The notes under the pieces were generated by a model. That model made no database searches. It was not told where the DNA came from and worked only from the letters and a program-made list of their open reading frames with translations. A stretch of DNA of 64,000 nucleotides from Prescottella agglutinans (GTDB lineage: Bacteria > Actinomycetota > Actinomycetes > Mycobacteriales > Mycobacteriaceae): contig NZ_RKLP01000010.1 in assembly GCF_004011865.1 (NCBI RefSeq), positions 1 through 64,000 of the forward strand, given 5' to 3'. Position 1 is the stretch's first letter, and each line of letters begins with the position of its first letter. Shown here piece after piece: positions 1 through 8,600 of the stretch. A program made the translations under genes and the position numbers.

Positions 1-5
1 TAGAG

Positions 6-122
6 TTACGGCGGCCATAGCGGAGGGGAAACGCCCGGTCCCATTCCGAACCCGGAAGCTAAGCCCTCCAGCGCCGATGGTACTGCACTCGACAGGGTGT
101 GGGAGAGTAGGACACCGCCGAA
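6..122 (+). rRNA. rrf: 5S ribosomal RNA
   Basis: This is a complete bacterial 5S rRNA of about 117 nt. It opens with TTACGGCGGCCATAGCGG, contains the universally conserved CCGAACCCGGAAG loop region, and closes with a complementary ACACCGCCGAA end that pairs with the 5' end. It is the last gene of an rRNA operon whose 16S and 23S genes lie left of the window. The exact ends are uncertain by a few bases. Confidence 0.95.
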
Positions 123-131
123 CATCCTTTC

Positions 132-175
132 CCGAAGGCCCCCACCATTTTTTGGTGGGGGCCTTCGGCGTTTTT
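132..175 (+). terminator. Rho-independent terminator of the rRNA operon
   Basis: A perfect 16-bp GC-rich stem (132-147 pairing with 153-168) with a T-rich loop is followed by a GCG and five T residues at 171-175. It lies ten bases after the 5S gene, so it ends the ribosomal operon. Confidence 0.9.
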
Positions 176-184
176 CGTATACGG

Positions 185-769
185 TCAGAAATCGAGGAAT
201 CCCGCGACGATGTCGCCGGCCTGCCCGGTTTCGTCGAACTTTCCGTAGAAGTAGACCGATCCGTAGCCGAACAGGTACTCCTCGACGAACTCGGCCTCCG
301 GATCCGACGTCACGGGCCACCCCTCCTCGTTCATCTGGAACAGGAAGCGATAGCCGTCGGCTTCCACCCTTGCCGCGTAGGTCGGTTCGTTCTGGATGAG
401 GACGGGCGCCCGACCGATACGCACGAACGGCGGAGTCTCCGCGCCCGGGTCGGCGACGACCAGTCCGGCACTTCCCAAACCGGGGTGCCGGCCGCGGGTC
501 CCGGCACCACGCGCGGAAGGCCCATGGAGAACCGCGCGCACGCCGATATCGGGGTAGTCCAGATCGTCGCCGCCGATCGTGAATCCTCGCCGGACGAACA
601 CCGACACCTCCCGGTCGCCGAGCCATTCCGCCGTCGCCGCGCCGAGTGTGAGTAGGTAGTCGTGCGTGTCGAGGATCGGATCCGAGTCGAAGCAGGCCGG
701 TGGGTTGCCGCCGACGCGGGAACCGGTATCGGTGTCGGCGAATCCGATGTCGAGGTGCGCTGTCTTCAT
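185..769 (-). CDS. Hypothetical protein, possibly YwqG/DUF1963-like
   Basis: This is a soluble protein of about 194 residues without signal peptide or membrane segment. Its acidic, aromatic-rich C-terminal half (FLFQMNEEGWP, then YLFGYGSVYFYGKFDE) is reminiscent of DUF1963/YwqG proteins, a family of unknown function; that assignment is tentative. I chose the ATG at 769 because a TATATT hexamer (776-781, minus strand) lies seven bases before it, which suggests a leaderless transcript. An upstream in-frame ATG at 805 lies inside the palindrome at 801-820. The gene is divergent from the FadR-type regulator, and its expected -35 region touches that operator, so the regulator may control both sides. 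Confidence 0.55.
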   Translation of the reverse strand: MKTAHLDIGFADTDTGSRVGGNPPACFDSDPILDTHDYLLTLGAATAEWLGDREVSVFVRRGFTIGGDDLDYPDIGVRAVLHGPSARGAGTRGRHPGLGSAGLVVADPGAETPPFVRIGRAPVLIQNEPTYAARVEADGYRFLFQMNEEGWPVTSDPEAEFVEEYLFGYGSVYFYGKFDETGQAGDIVAGFLDF

Positions 770-800
770 CCCGTGAATATAGGCAACCGGTCCGAACAAA

Positions 801-820
801 GACATCAGACGTCTGATGTC
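801..820. promoter_or_regulatory. Perfect 20-bp palindrome, probable FadR-family operator
   Basis: The two halves GACATCAGAC and GTCTGATGTC form a perfect inverted repeat between the divergent hypothetical gene and the GntR/FadR regulator. Autoregulator genes of this family usually carry their operator here. The site covers the predicted -35 region of the leftward gene and lies 28 bases before the chosen start of the regulator. Confidence 0.7.
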
Positions 821-848
821 TGTAGACTCCGGGTCGGAGGTGAGGACG

Positions 849-1547
849 GTGACAGGACACGCGTTGCGGAGCGGCCCGCTCGTGCCACAGCTGGAGGAGC
901 TGTTCCGGCGGCGGATCGACAACGGCGAGTGGACGGTGGGCCAGCGCCTGCCCAGCGAGACGGAACTGGCTGCGGAGGTGGGCGTGGGGCGCTCGTCGGT
1001 CCGTGAAGCGGTGAAGCTGCTGGCGCGGGACGGTCTGCTCGACGTCCGTCACGGCGTCGGCACGTTCGTCGCCGAACCCCCGGCGGAGCCGGCGCTCGAA
1101 ACGTTGCTGCGCCGATCTCGCGTGCTCGAGGTGTTGGAGGTTCGGCGCGCACTCGAGGTCGAGGCCGCTCGTCTGGCCGCGGATCGTGCCAGGCCGGAGG
1201 ATCTCGCCGAGATCCGGCGGCAACTCGACGATCGGCACGATCGCCACGAACAGCACGCGGCCGACGCCGCCGCGTTCGTCACCGCCGACCTCGACTTCCA
1301 CCGTTCGGTCGTCGCGCTGGCCGGCAACTCGGTGCTGACGGCGCTGTTCGACTCGGTGCGACCCGTGCTGCACGCTGCGCTCGTCGAGATGGTCGAGAAC
1401 GAGCCGCAGGTTCCGGACACCGGCGACGCCCACGACGCCCTCGTCGACGCGCTCGAGGCCGGCGACGGTGCGGCGGCGGTGGCGGCGACCGCCGCGAATC
1501 TGGATCCGATGATGGCCGAGCTGCGCGACGGAGGGCAGGGCGAGTGA
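849..1547 (+). CDS. GntR family regulator, FadR/FCD subfamily
   Basis: This is a DNA-binding transcription factor of about 232 residues. An N-terminal winged helix (LPSETELAAEVGVGRSSVREA) is followed by an all-helical FCD effector domain containing DLDFHRSVVALAGN, which has the metal-binding Asp and His pattern. Such proteins usually bind small organic acids. GTG at 849 was chosen because GGAGG at 836-840 is well spaced from it; an earlier in-frame ATG at 816 lies inside the operator palindrome. The stop codon overlaps the GTG of the ABC ATPase (GTGA), so the two genes are cotranslated. The ligand cannot be told from the sequence. Confidence 0.88.
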   Translation: MTGHALRSGPLVPQLEELFRRRIDNGEWTVGQRLPSETELAAEVGVGRSSVREAVKLLARDGLLDVRHGVGTFVAEPPAEPALETLLRRSRVLEVLEVRRALEVEAARLAADRARPEDLAEIRRQLDDRHDRHEQHAADAAAFVTADLDFHRSVVALAGNSVLTALFDSVRPVLHAALVEMVENEPQVPDTGDAHDALVDALEAGDGAAAVAATAANLDPMMAELRDGGQGE

Positions 1548-2365
1548 GTACCCGTATCCACGGCGAGGTGGTGCTGAGCACCGAGAGCGTCGACCTGGTC
1601 CGCGACGGGCGAACGATCCTGGGCGGCATCGACGTTCAGATCGAACAGGGCCAGCACTGGGTGCTGCTCGGAGCCAACGGCGCCGGCAAGAGCACGCTGT
1701 TGAGCCTGCTGGGTGCCGTCGCTCATCCGACCCGCGGCACCGTCCACGTGCTCGGACATCGCCTCGGCCGGGTGGACATGCGTGAACTGCGCGCGCACAT
1801 CGGTCACGTCAACCCGCGTCACGCGATCGATCGCCCGTTGACCGTGCGTGACGTCGTGCTCACCGGGCTGACGAACACCCCCGAGTTCGTGCAGCGGTGG
1901 CAGCCCACCGATGCGGACCGCGATCGTGCGGAGGAACTGATCGCGATGATGGGGATGTCGTCGCGCATCGAGGCGCGCTGGCCGGTGCTGTCGCAGGGGG
2001 AGCGGGGGCGCGCGCTGATCGCGCGCGCATTGATGCCGGAGCCTCCGGTGCTGTTGCTCGACGAACCCGCGACCGGCCTCGATCTCGCCGCGCGCGAGCA
2101 GTTGCTGAGTGCGCTCGACGAGATGAGAGCACAGCACCCGGCGATGGCGAGCATCCTCGTCACCCACCACATCGAGGAGATCCCGACGACCACGACACAC
2201 GCGCTGCTGATTCGCGACGGGCGGGTGACCGCGCAGGGTCCCGCGGAGGCGGTGATCACGACCGAGCGCATCAGCGAGTGCTTCGACCACCCGATCGCCA
2301 TCCTCCGCAACGGGGGGCGGTACTCGGCGCAGTCGAGGCCGGTCGGGTTGGGGACGACGGCCTGA
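1544..2365 (+). CDS. ABC transporter ATP-binding protein without a partner permease
   Basis: This is an ATPase subunit of 273 residues with Walker A GANGAGKST, a variant signature LSQGERGRALIARAL, Walker B VLLLDEP and an H-loop in VTHHIEE. The layout resembles ATPases of metal or molybdate-like transporters (ModF/YlmA type). It overlaps the FadR-type regulator by four bases. No permease or binding protein is adjacent, so it may serve a permease elsewhere or have a non-transport role. The GTG start is fixed by the overlap. Confidence 0.88.
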   Translation: MSTRIHGEVVLSTESVDLVRDGRTILGGIDVQIEQGQHWVLLGANGAGKSTLLSLLGAVAHPTRGTVHVLGHRLGRVDMRELRAHIGHVNPRHAIDRPLTVRDVVLTGLTNTPEFVQRWQPTDADRDRAEELIAMMGMSSRIEARWPVLSQGERGRALIARALMPEPPVLLLDEPATGLDLAAREQLLSALDEMRAQHPAMASILVTHHIEEIPTTTTHALLIRDGRVTAQGPAEAVITTERISECFDHPIAILRNGGRYSAQSRPVGLGTTA

Positions 2366-2405
2366 CCGCACCCCGCGTTCCCCAAGGTCGTTCGCAAGGC
2401 GTATA

Positions 2406-2431
2406 AATACATCTTGTGTCTAAGTTGTATT
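2406..2431. promoter_or_regulatory. Imperfect inverted repeat over the start of the second GntR gene
   Basis: Two ten-base arms, AATACATCTT and AAGTTGTATT, match each other in nine of ten positions when inverted, with a six-base spacer. The repeat covers the GTG start at 2416. A -10-like TATAAA at 2402-2407 lies just upstream, so the transcript is probably leaderless and would be blocked by a repressor bound here. TTGTAT/ATACAA half-sites are typical of GntR/FCD regulators. Confidence 0.6.
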
Positions 2432-3069
2432 CGGCGGCCGAGCTCGCGTACCGCGAGGTCAAGGAGCTCATCCTGTCCGGGGAACTCCCCGGCGGCGAGC
2501 TGATCAGTGAGGGCGAGATCGCGACGCGGATGGGGTCCAGCCGGACACCCGTGCGCGAGGCGTTCCTCCGGCTCGAGGCCGAAGGATGGATGCGGCTGTA
2601 CCCGAAGCGGGGTGCGTTGATCGTGCCGGTCGCCGACGGTGAGGCCGAGCACGTCGTCGACGCGCGTCTGCTCGTCGAGGTGCACGCCGCCGAGGCGGTC
2701 GCCGCGAACCCCCGGGCCCGGGACGCGCTGGTGGCGGTGCTGCGGGAGAACCTGACGCGCCAGCGGGACCTGGTCGCGTCGAGCGGCGATGCTGCGCAGT
2801 TCAGTGTGCTCGATGCCGACTTCCATCGGGCCCTGGTGCGGGCCGGTGGCAACCCGCTGCTCGAGACATTCTACGACGGGCTCCGGGAGCGCCAGCGGCG
2901 GATGACGGCGTCGTCGCTGGCCCGCGACCCCGAACAGATCACCAAGATCATCGAGGACCACACCCGCCTGACCGACCTGATCGAGGCCGGTGACGCCGGA
3001 GGGTTCGCGTCGGCGGTACGCCGGCACATGCGGGACGTTCACGCGCTCGGTGAGGGAGGACTGCGATGA
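2416..3069 (+). CDS. GntR family regulator, FCD subfamily
   Basis: This regulator of 217 residues has an N-terminal winged helix (SEGEIATRMGSSRTPVREAF) and a C-terminal FCD helical domain with the DADFHRALVRAGGN metal or ligand motif. It overlaps the following MFS gene by four bases (ATGA), which suggests that it controls that transporter. The GTG start sits inside an inverted repeat and shortly after a -10-like TATAAA. The effector is unknown. Confidence 0.88.
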   Translation: MSKLYSAAELAYREVKELILSGELPGGELISEGEIATRMGSSRTPVREAFLRLEAEGWMRLYPKRGALIVPVADGEAEHVVDARLLVEVHAAEAVAANPRARDALVAVLRENLTRQRDLVASSGDAAQFSVLDADFHRALVRAGGNPLLETFYDGLRERQRRMTASSLARDPEQITKIIEDHTRLTDLIEAGDAGGFASAVRRHMRDVHALGEGGLR

Positions 3070-4352
3070 CGGCTGTCGGAGAAGACACAGTCGAGGCCGT
3101 CGATACCCGATCGTCGACACGCCTGAGTCCGTGGATGCTCGTGGCGGCGGGCATGTTCGCGGTGGCGTGGGGTGGGAACGAGTTCACGCCGCTGCTGGTG
3201 ATGTACAAACTCGACCACGGTTTCACCCAGGTGGTGGTCGACACCTTCCTGTTCGCGTACGTGCTCGGGATCGTGCCGGCGCTGCTCATCGGCGGACCGC
3301 TGTCGGACCGGCTGGGGCGACGCCCGCTGATGCTCCCGGCCCCGTTCATCGCGGTGGCCGGCTCGCTCGTGCTGGCCACCGGGCCGGACTCGGCGGCGTG
3401 GCTGATCGTCGGTCGTGTGCTGTCCGGCGTCGCGTTGGGGCTGGGCATGGCCGTCGGCGGGAGCTGGCTCAAGGAGCTCTCGACGCCGGAGCGGGACCCG
3501 TCGGCCCGGCCAGGGGCCGGGGCCCGGCGCGCCGCGATGAGCCTGACCGCGGGCTTCGGCATCGGCGCCGGTGTCGCCGGGATCCTCGCGCAGTGGGCGC
3601 CGTGGCCGAGTGTGCTCGCGTACCTGGTCCACTCGACGCTCGCGTTGGCGGCCGGCGTCGCGCTGTTGCGGGCGCCGGAGACCCGTCCGGCGGTCCCGAA
3701 GGACGAGCGTCGTTCGCTCGCACAGGATCTGAAGATTCCGGCAGCCGGACATCGCCGATTCCTCTACGTCGTCGCCCCGGTGGCCCCGTGGGTGTTCGGT
3801 GCCGCAGCGTCGGCGTACGCGGTGATGCCGGCGCTGATGACGGGCCGCAGTGGCAGTGCGCCCGTAGCGTTCTCGGCGTTGCTGTGCATGATCGGGCTCG
3901 GCGCGGGGTTCGCGATCCAGGCGGTCGGCCGCAGGATCGACACCCCGTCGAACGCCCGGGCCGTCGCGGTGGCCCTCGCGGTGCTCGTGGTGGGCATGTC
4001 CGTCGCGGCCGTCGCGTCGCACGTCCTCACCGTACCGGTGTCGATGATCGCCGCGGTGATCCTCGGCTGCGGCTACGGCCTCGCACTGGTGTCGGGGTTG
4101 CAGGAGATCCAGCGGATCGCCGGCCCGGACGATCTGGCCGGGCTGACCGCGGTCTTCTACTCGCTCAGCTACCTCGGCTTCGCGGTGCCCGCCGTGATGG
4201 CGATGATCGCGGAGACGAACCCGGCGCTGACCTACCCCATGATGTTCGTGTTCGGGGCGCTGGTCGCCGCGGCGAGCCTGGCGCTCGTGCTGGCCAAGTG
4301 GCGTCGGCACCTGCCGGAATCGGCAGCGCCGACGGCGTCAGAGCGCGGGTAG
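3066..4352 (+). CDS. Major facilitator superfamily transporter
   Basis: This is a 428-residue inner-membrane transporter with about 12 predicted helices. The conserved loop 2-3 motif reads GGPLSDRLGRRPL and a central cytoplasmic loop follows helix 6. The start codon overlaps the stop of the GntR gene, so regulator and transporter form a pair. Drug/H+ antiport is the likely mechanism, but the substrate cannot be read from the sequence. Its last 15 bases overlap the convergent M1 peptidase gene. Confidence 0.85.
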   Translation: MTAVGEDTVEAVDTRSSTRLSPWMLVAAGMFAVAWGGNEFTPLLVMYKLDHGFTQVVVDTFLFAYVLGIVPALLIGGPLSDRLGRRPLMLPAPFIAVAGSLVLATGPDSAAWLIVGRVLSGVALGLGMAVGGSWLKELSTPERDPSARPGAGARRAAMSLTAGFGIGAGVAGILAQWAPWPSVLAYLVHSTLALAAGVALLRAPETRPAVPKDERRSLAQDLKIPAAGHRRFLYVVAPVAPWVFGAAASAYAVMPALMTGRSGSAPVAFSALLCMIGLGAGFAIQAVGRRIDTPSNARAVAVALAVLVVGMSVAAVASHVLTVPVSMIAAVILGCGYGLALVSGLQEIQRIAGPDDLAGLTAVFYSLSYLGFAVPAVMAMIAETNPALTYPMMFVFGALVAAASLALVLAKWRRHLPESAAPTASERG

Positions 4353-5666
4353 CGGCTTCTCGGCGAGCCAGGCCTCCCACAGGCGGCGCAGCGGCTTGTC
4401 GGTGAAATGCGCTGCCAGATCGGTGAACTGCTCGGTGTACACCGTCGAGTGCTGATGCTTGGCGGTCCACTTCCGCAGCAGGGCGAAGAAGGCGTCGTCG
4501 CCGATCTCCCGGCGCAGCACGTGCAGGGTGAGGGCGCCGCGCTTGTAGATGCGGTCGTCGAACATCAACTGGGGTCCCGGGTCGCCGAGGACGATGTCCT
4601 GCGGCTTGCCGGCGAGTCCGCGGTGCGCCTGCAGGGCGTGGGTGTGGGCGTCGGGCCCACCGGAGTTCTCGGACCACAGCCACTCGGCGTAGCACGCGAA
4701 ACCCTCGTGCAGCCAGATGTCCCGCCACGCCCCGAGGGTGAGGCTGTTGCCGAACCACTGGTGCGCGAGTTCGTGTGCCACCAGGCGTTCCGAACCGCGT
4801 CGGCCGTCGCAGTGGTTGGCGCCGAAGACGGACAGACCCTGGGCCTCGATCGGGATCTCGAGATCGTCGCCGGTGACGACGACCGAGTAGTCGTCGAACG
4901 GGTACGGGCCGAAGAGCTTCTCGAAGACCTCCATCATCTGCGGCTGGCGGCCGAAATCGTGGTCGAAGCGGGCCCGCAGGTCCGTGGGATGCAGTGCGTA
5001 CATCGGGACGCGAGCACCGTCGACGCGTCGGCGCTCGTACGGGCCGATCTGGATGGTCGCCAGGTAGCTCGCCATCGGCTCGGTCTGCTCGTACACCCAC
5101 GTGGTCTGACTCGCCTTTGTCTGCTTGCGGACCAGCGTGCCGTTCGCGACGGCATGGTACGGCGAGTCGGTGGTGATCGAGATGCGGTAGCTCGCCTTGC
5201 AGCTCGGGTGGTCGTCGCACGGGAACCACGACGCCGCCCCGTTGGGCTGGCTCGCGACGAGTGATCCCTCGGTGAGTTCCTCCCACCCGACGTCGCCCCA
5301 CATGGTCACGATCGGCTGCGGGTTGCCCGCGTACTGGACGACGATCGCCAGTGCGGCGCCGGCCGGGATCTTCTGCGCCGGGGTGACGGTCAGCTTGCCG
5401 TCGCGGTGGGTGTACTTCGCGACGCGACGGCCGTTCACCGACAGCTTCGACACCTGCATCGTCTGCGCGAGATCCAGCGCGAACCGGGGGCGGACGTCGG
5501 TGGTGGTCGCGGTGATCGACGCCTTGCCGGACAGGCGGTTGCTGTGCACCTTGTAGGTGAGATCGAGCTCGTACCGGGACACGCGGTAGCCGCGATTGCC
5601 GTTCTGCGGCAGGTACGGGTCGAGCGGTCCTTCGGTTGCCTTTCCGGACACCTTGCCGGGCTTCAT
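4338..5666 (-). CDS. M1 family zinc aminopeptidase
   Basis: This is a cytoplasmic metallopeptidase of about 442 residues with no signal peptide. Counting from the ATG at 5666, the zinc site HELAHQWFG begins at His298, and the third ligand Glu321 follows in LHEGFA, spaced as M1 requires. IPIEAQG around residue 271 stands where the substrate-binding GAMEN-type motif is expected. The catalytic Tyr is likely in DDRIYKRGAL. The family removes N-terminal residues from peptides. Its ATG overlaps the stop of the upstream Pls-type synthetase (ATGA), so both are made from one message. Zinc aminopeptidases of this kind are known as epsilon-poly-lysine hydrolases in producers, which suggests a product-processing or self-protection role. 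Confidence 0.9.
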   Translation of the reverse strand: MKPGKVSGKATEGPLDPYLPQNGNRGYRVSRYELDLTYKVHSNRLSGKASITATTTDVRPRFALDLAQTMQVSKLSVNGRRVAKYTHRDGKLTVTPAQKIPAGAALAIVVQYAGNPQPIVTMWGDVGWEELTEGSLVASQPNGAASWFPCDDHPSCKASYRISITTDSPYHAVANGTLVRKQTKASQTTWVYEQTEPMASYLATIQIGPYERRRVDGARVPMYALHPTDLRARFDHDFGRQPQMMEVFEKLFGPYPFDDYSVVVTGDDLEIPIEAQGLSVFGANHCDGRRGSERLVAHELAHQWFGNSLTLGAWRDIWLHEGFACYAEWLWSENSGGPDAHTHALQAHRGLAGKPQDIVLGDPGPQLMFDDRIYKRGALTLHVLRREIGDDAFFALLRKWTAKHQHSTVYTEQFTDLAAHFTDKPLRRLWEAWLAEKPLPAL

Positions 5667-8600
5667 CGAGCCCCTCCGGTGGCGGTCGAATCCGTCCACG
5701 GCGCAATCGGATTGCCCTGCCAGCGTGTGGACGGCGGCACGACGTCGCCGCGCATGACGAGCGACGCGGGGCCGACGGTGGCGCCGTCGCCGAGTCCGGC
5801 GGCGGGCAGCGCGACGCAGTGCGGGCCGAGGGTGGCGCCCGCGCCCAACGTGACGGTGTCCATGGACATGATCCGATCATGGAAAAGGTGGGTCTGCACG
5901 ACGCACCCCCGCTCGACGGTGGCACCGTCGCCCAGCGTCACGAGGTCGGCCTCGGGCAGCCAGTACGTCTCGCACCAGACGCCGCGGCCGATGGTCGCGC
6001 CCAGGCCGCGCAGCCACACGTTCATGACGGCCGTGCCGTTGGCGGCGCGGGCGAACCACGGCGCGGCGACGGTCTCGACGAACGCGTCGGACACCTCGTT
6101 GCGCCACACGAACGAACTCCACAGCGGGTGCTCGACGGCGCCGATGCGGCCGACGACGAGCCACTTCGCGGCGACCGACACGCCGCCGGCAACCGCGCCG
6201 GCGAGCATCAGGACCACCCCGCCGGCGAGCGCCGCGAGCCAGAAGCCGCCGACCGAGACCAGCCACGCGAGGGTGAACAGCACGCCGAGACCGATGCCGA
6301 ACGTCACCATGACCGGGACCAGCCGACACGTCTCGACGAACGCGCGGGCGATCTTCAGACGCAGCGGCGGATCGAACGTGCGCGCGGTGTCGGACTCCGT
6401 CGCCGCCCGGCGCAACCGGACCGGCGGGCTGCCGAGCCACGACGATCCGGACTTCGCCTTGCTCGGCGCCGCCGACAGCACCGCGACCAGGCCGTTCTTG
6501 GGGACGCGCCGACCGGGTCCGGCCATGCCGGAGTTGCCGAGGAACGCGCGCTTGCCGACCTTGGCCGGTTCGATGCGCATCCAGCCGCCGCCGAGTTCGT
6601 AGCTGGCGACCATCGTGTCGTCGGCGAGGAAGGCGCCGTCGGCGACGGTCGTGAACTTGGGCAGCACGAGGGCCGTCGAGATCTCGGTGTCGCGGCCCAC
6701 CTTGGCGCCCAGCAGTTTCAGCCACAGCGGGGTCAGCAGGCTCGCGTACAGCGGGAACAGGAACGTGCGGGCCGAGTCCATGAGCCGCTCGGTGGCCCAC
6801 GCCTGCCAGCCGACACGGCTGCGCACCGGGTGGTAGCCCTCGGTGAGTCCGATCGACAGCAGTCGCACCGCGATCACCGTCAGGGCCGCGAACACGAACA
6901 GGCTCAACAGGGTCGCCACCGGCAGGATCGCCAGTGCCCGCCAGAACGCGTCGGCGAGGTCCGCGGCGTCGCGGACCCGCCATCCGATCAGGATCAGGCC
7001 GGCGGCCAGGCCGAAGATCGGCATGCCCGCGAGCAGGACCGAGGTGACGCCGAAGATCGGCACCCAGTGCGCTGCGCGGCGCGGCGTGTGACCGGGCCAC
7101 GGGTGCGTCGCCTTGCCGACCTTGACCGCCGGCGAGCCGGCCCAGTGCTGACCGGCCTTGACCTTCCCGAACACCGCCGAACCCGGGGCGACCTCGGCGC
7201 CGCGGCCGATGCGGGCGCCGGGCAGCAGCGTCGAGCGGGCTCCGACGGCGGCGCCGGCGCCGATGCGGATCTCGCCGATGTGCACGACGTCGCCGTCGAT
7301 CCAGTGGCCGGACAGGTCCACCTCGGGTTCGACGGAGCAGCCGTCGCCGAGCACGAGCATGCCGGTGACCGGCGGCAGGGTGTGCAGGTCGACACCGCGG
7401 CCCACCCGCGCACCCAGGGCGCGGGCGAAGTACAGCATCCACGGCGCACCGGACAGGTTGTCGGCGCCGCTGGCCTCGACGAGGCGCAGCGCGATCCACA
7501 GCCTCAGGTGCTCGGGCCCCCCGCGCCGGTACGTGCCCGGTTTCAGGCCGCGCAGCAGCAGACGGGCCCCGGCGACCGCGATCGTCATGCGACCGAGCGG
7601 CGTGATGAACAAGAGGAACGCGAGGGTCACCCACCACCACGACAGCGTCGGCGCCCAGTCGACGTCGAACCACGCCAGCACGTTGCCGGTGATCGCCAGC
7701 CAGGTCACCCACTGCAGGCCGGTGAGGGTCATCAGCGGCACGGTGGCCGCGATCTGCGCGGCCTGGGCACGTCGGTGCAGGGGAGCGACGTGACGGGGCG
7801 CGACGGTCTCGGCGGGCGAGAGGTCGTCGAGGAACTCGGCGAGCGAACCGAGACGGGGGTGGTCGTACAACTGGGCGACGGTCACCTCGGGGAACCGCTC
7901 GCGCAGCGCCGTCACCAGCTGGGCCGCGGACAGGGAGCCGCCGCCCAGTTCGAAGAAGTCGTCGCCGGGGCCGGTGATGCTCGCGCCGAGGATCGACGCC
8001 CACAGCCCCGCGACCCAGGCGGCGGTGCCGTCGAGGCTGAGGGCCGGATCGACCGTGTCTTCGCGGGCACCGGGCAGCGGCCACGGCAGCGCGTTGCGGT
8101 CGACCTTGCCGGACGTGCGGGTGGGCAGGTCGTCGAGCAGTGCGAGCCGGGGCACCAGGGCGGCGGGCAGTTGCTCCGCCAGGTGGTCGCGGGCGGCCTT
8201 CAGGTCGAAGTGCGGGTCGGTGCTGGCGAGGTAGCCGACGAGGATCGACGTGCCGGCCGCGGTCTTGCGGACCGCGGCCGCCGCACCGCTCACCCCGGGC
8301 AGGTTCTGCAGCGCATTGTCGACCTCACCGAGTTCGATGCGGCGTCCGCCCAGTTTCACCTGGTCGTCGGCCCGGCCCTGGAAGAGCAGGCCGGCGGTGT
8401 CGAGTCGGACCAGGTCACCGCTGCGGTAGGCGCGGTCCCACCCGAGCGTCGGCATCGGTGCGTACTTCTCGGAGTCCTTCGCCGGGTCGAGATACCGGGC
8501 CAGCCCGACGCCGCCGATGACGAGTTCGCCGACCTCGCCGTCGGCGACCGGCTCACCGGACGCGTCGACCACCGCGAGGTCCCAGCCGTCGAGCGGTAGG

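Noticed and set aside
5636-8599. A 987-codon plus-strand frame
   Set aside because: It is antisense to the Pls-type synthetase and has no recognisable domain; its composition is that of a shadow frame.
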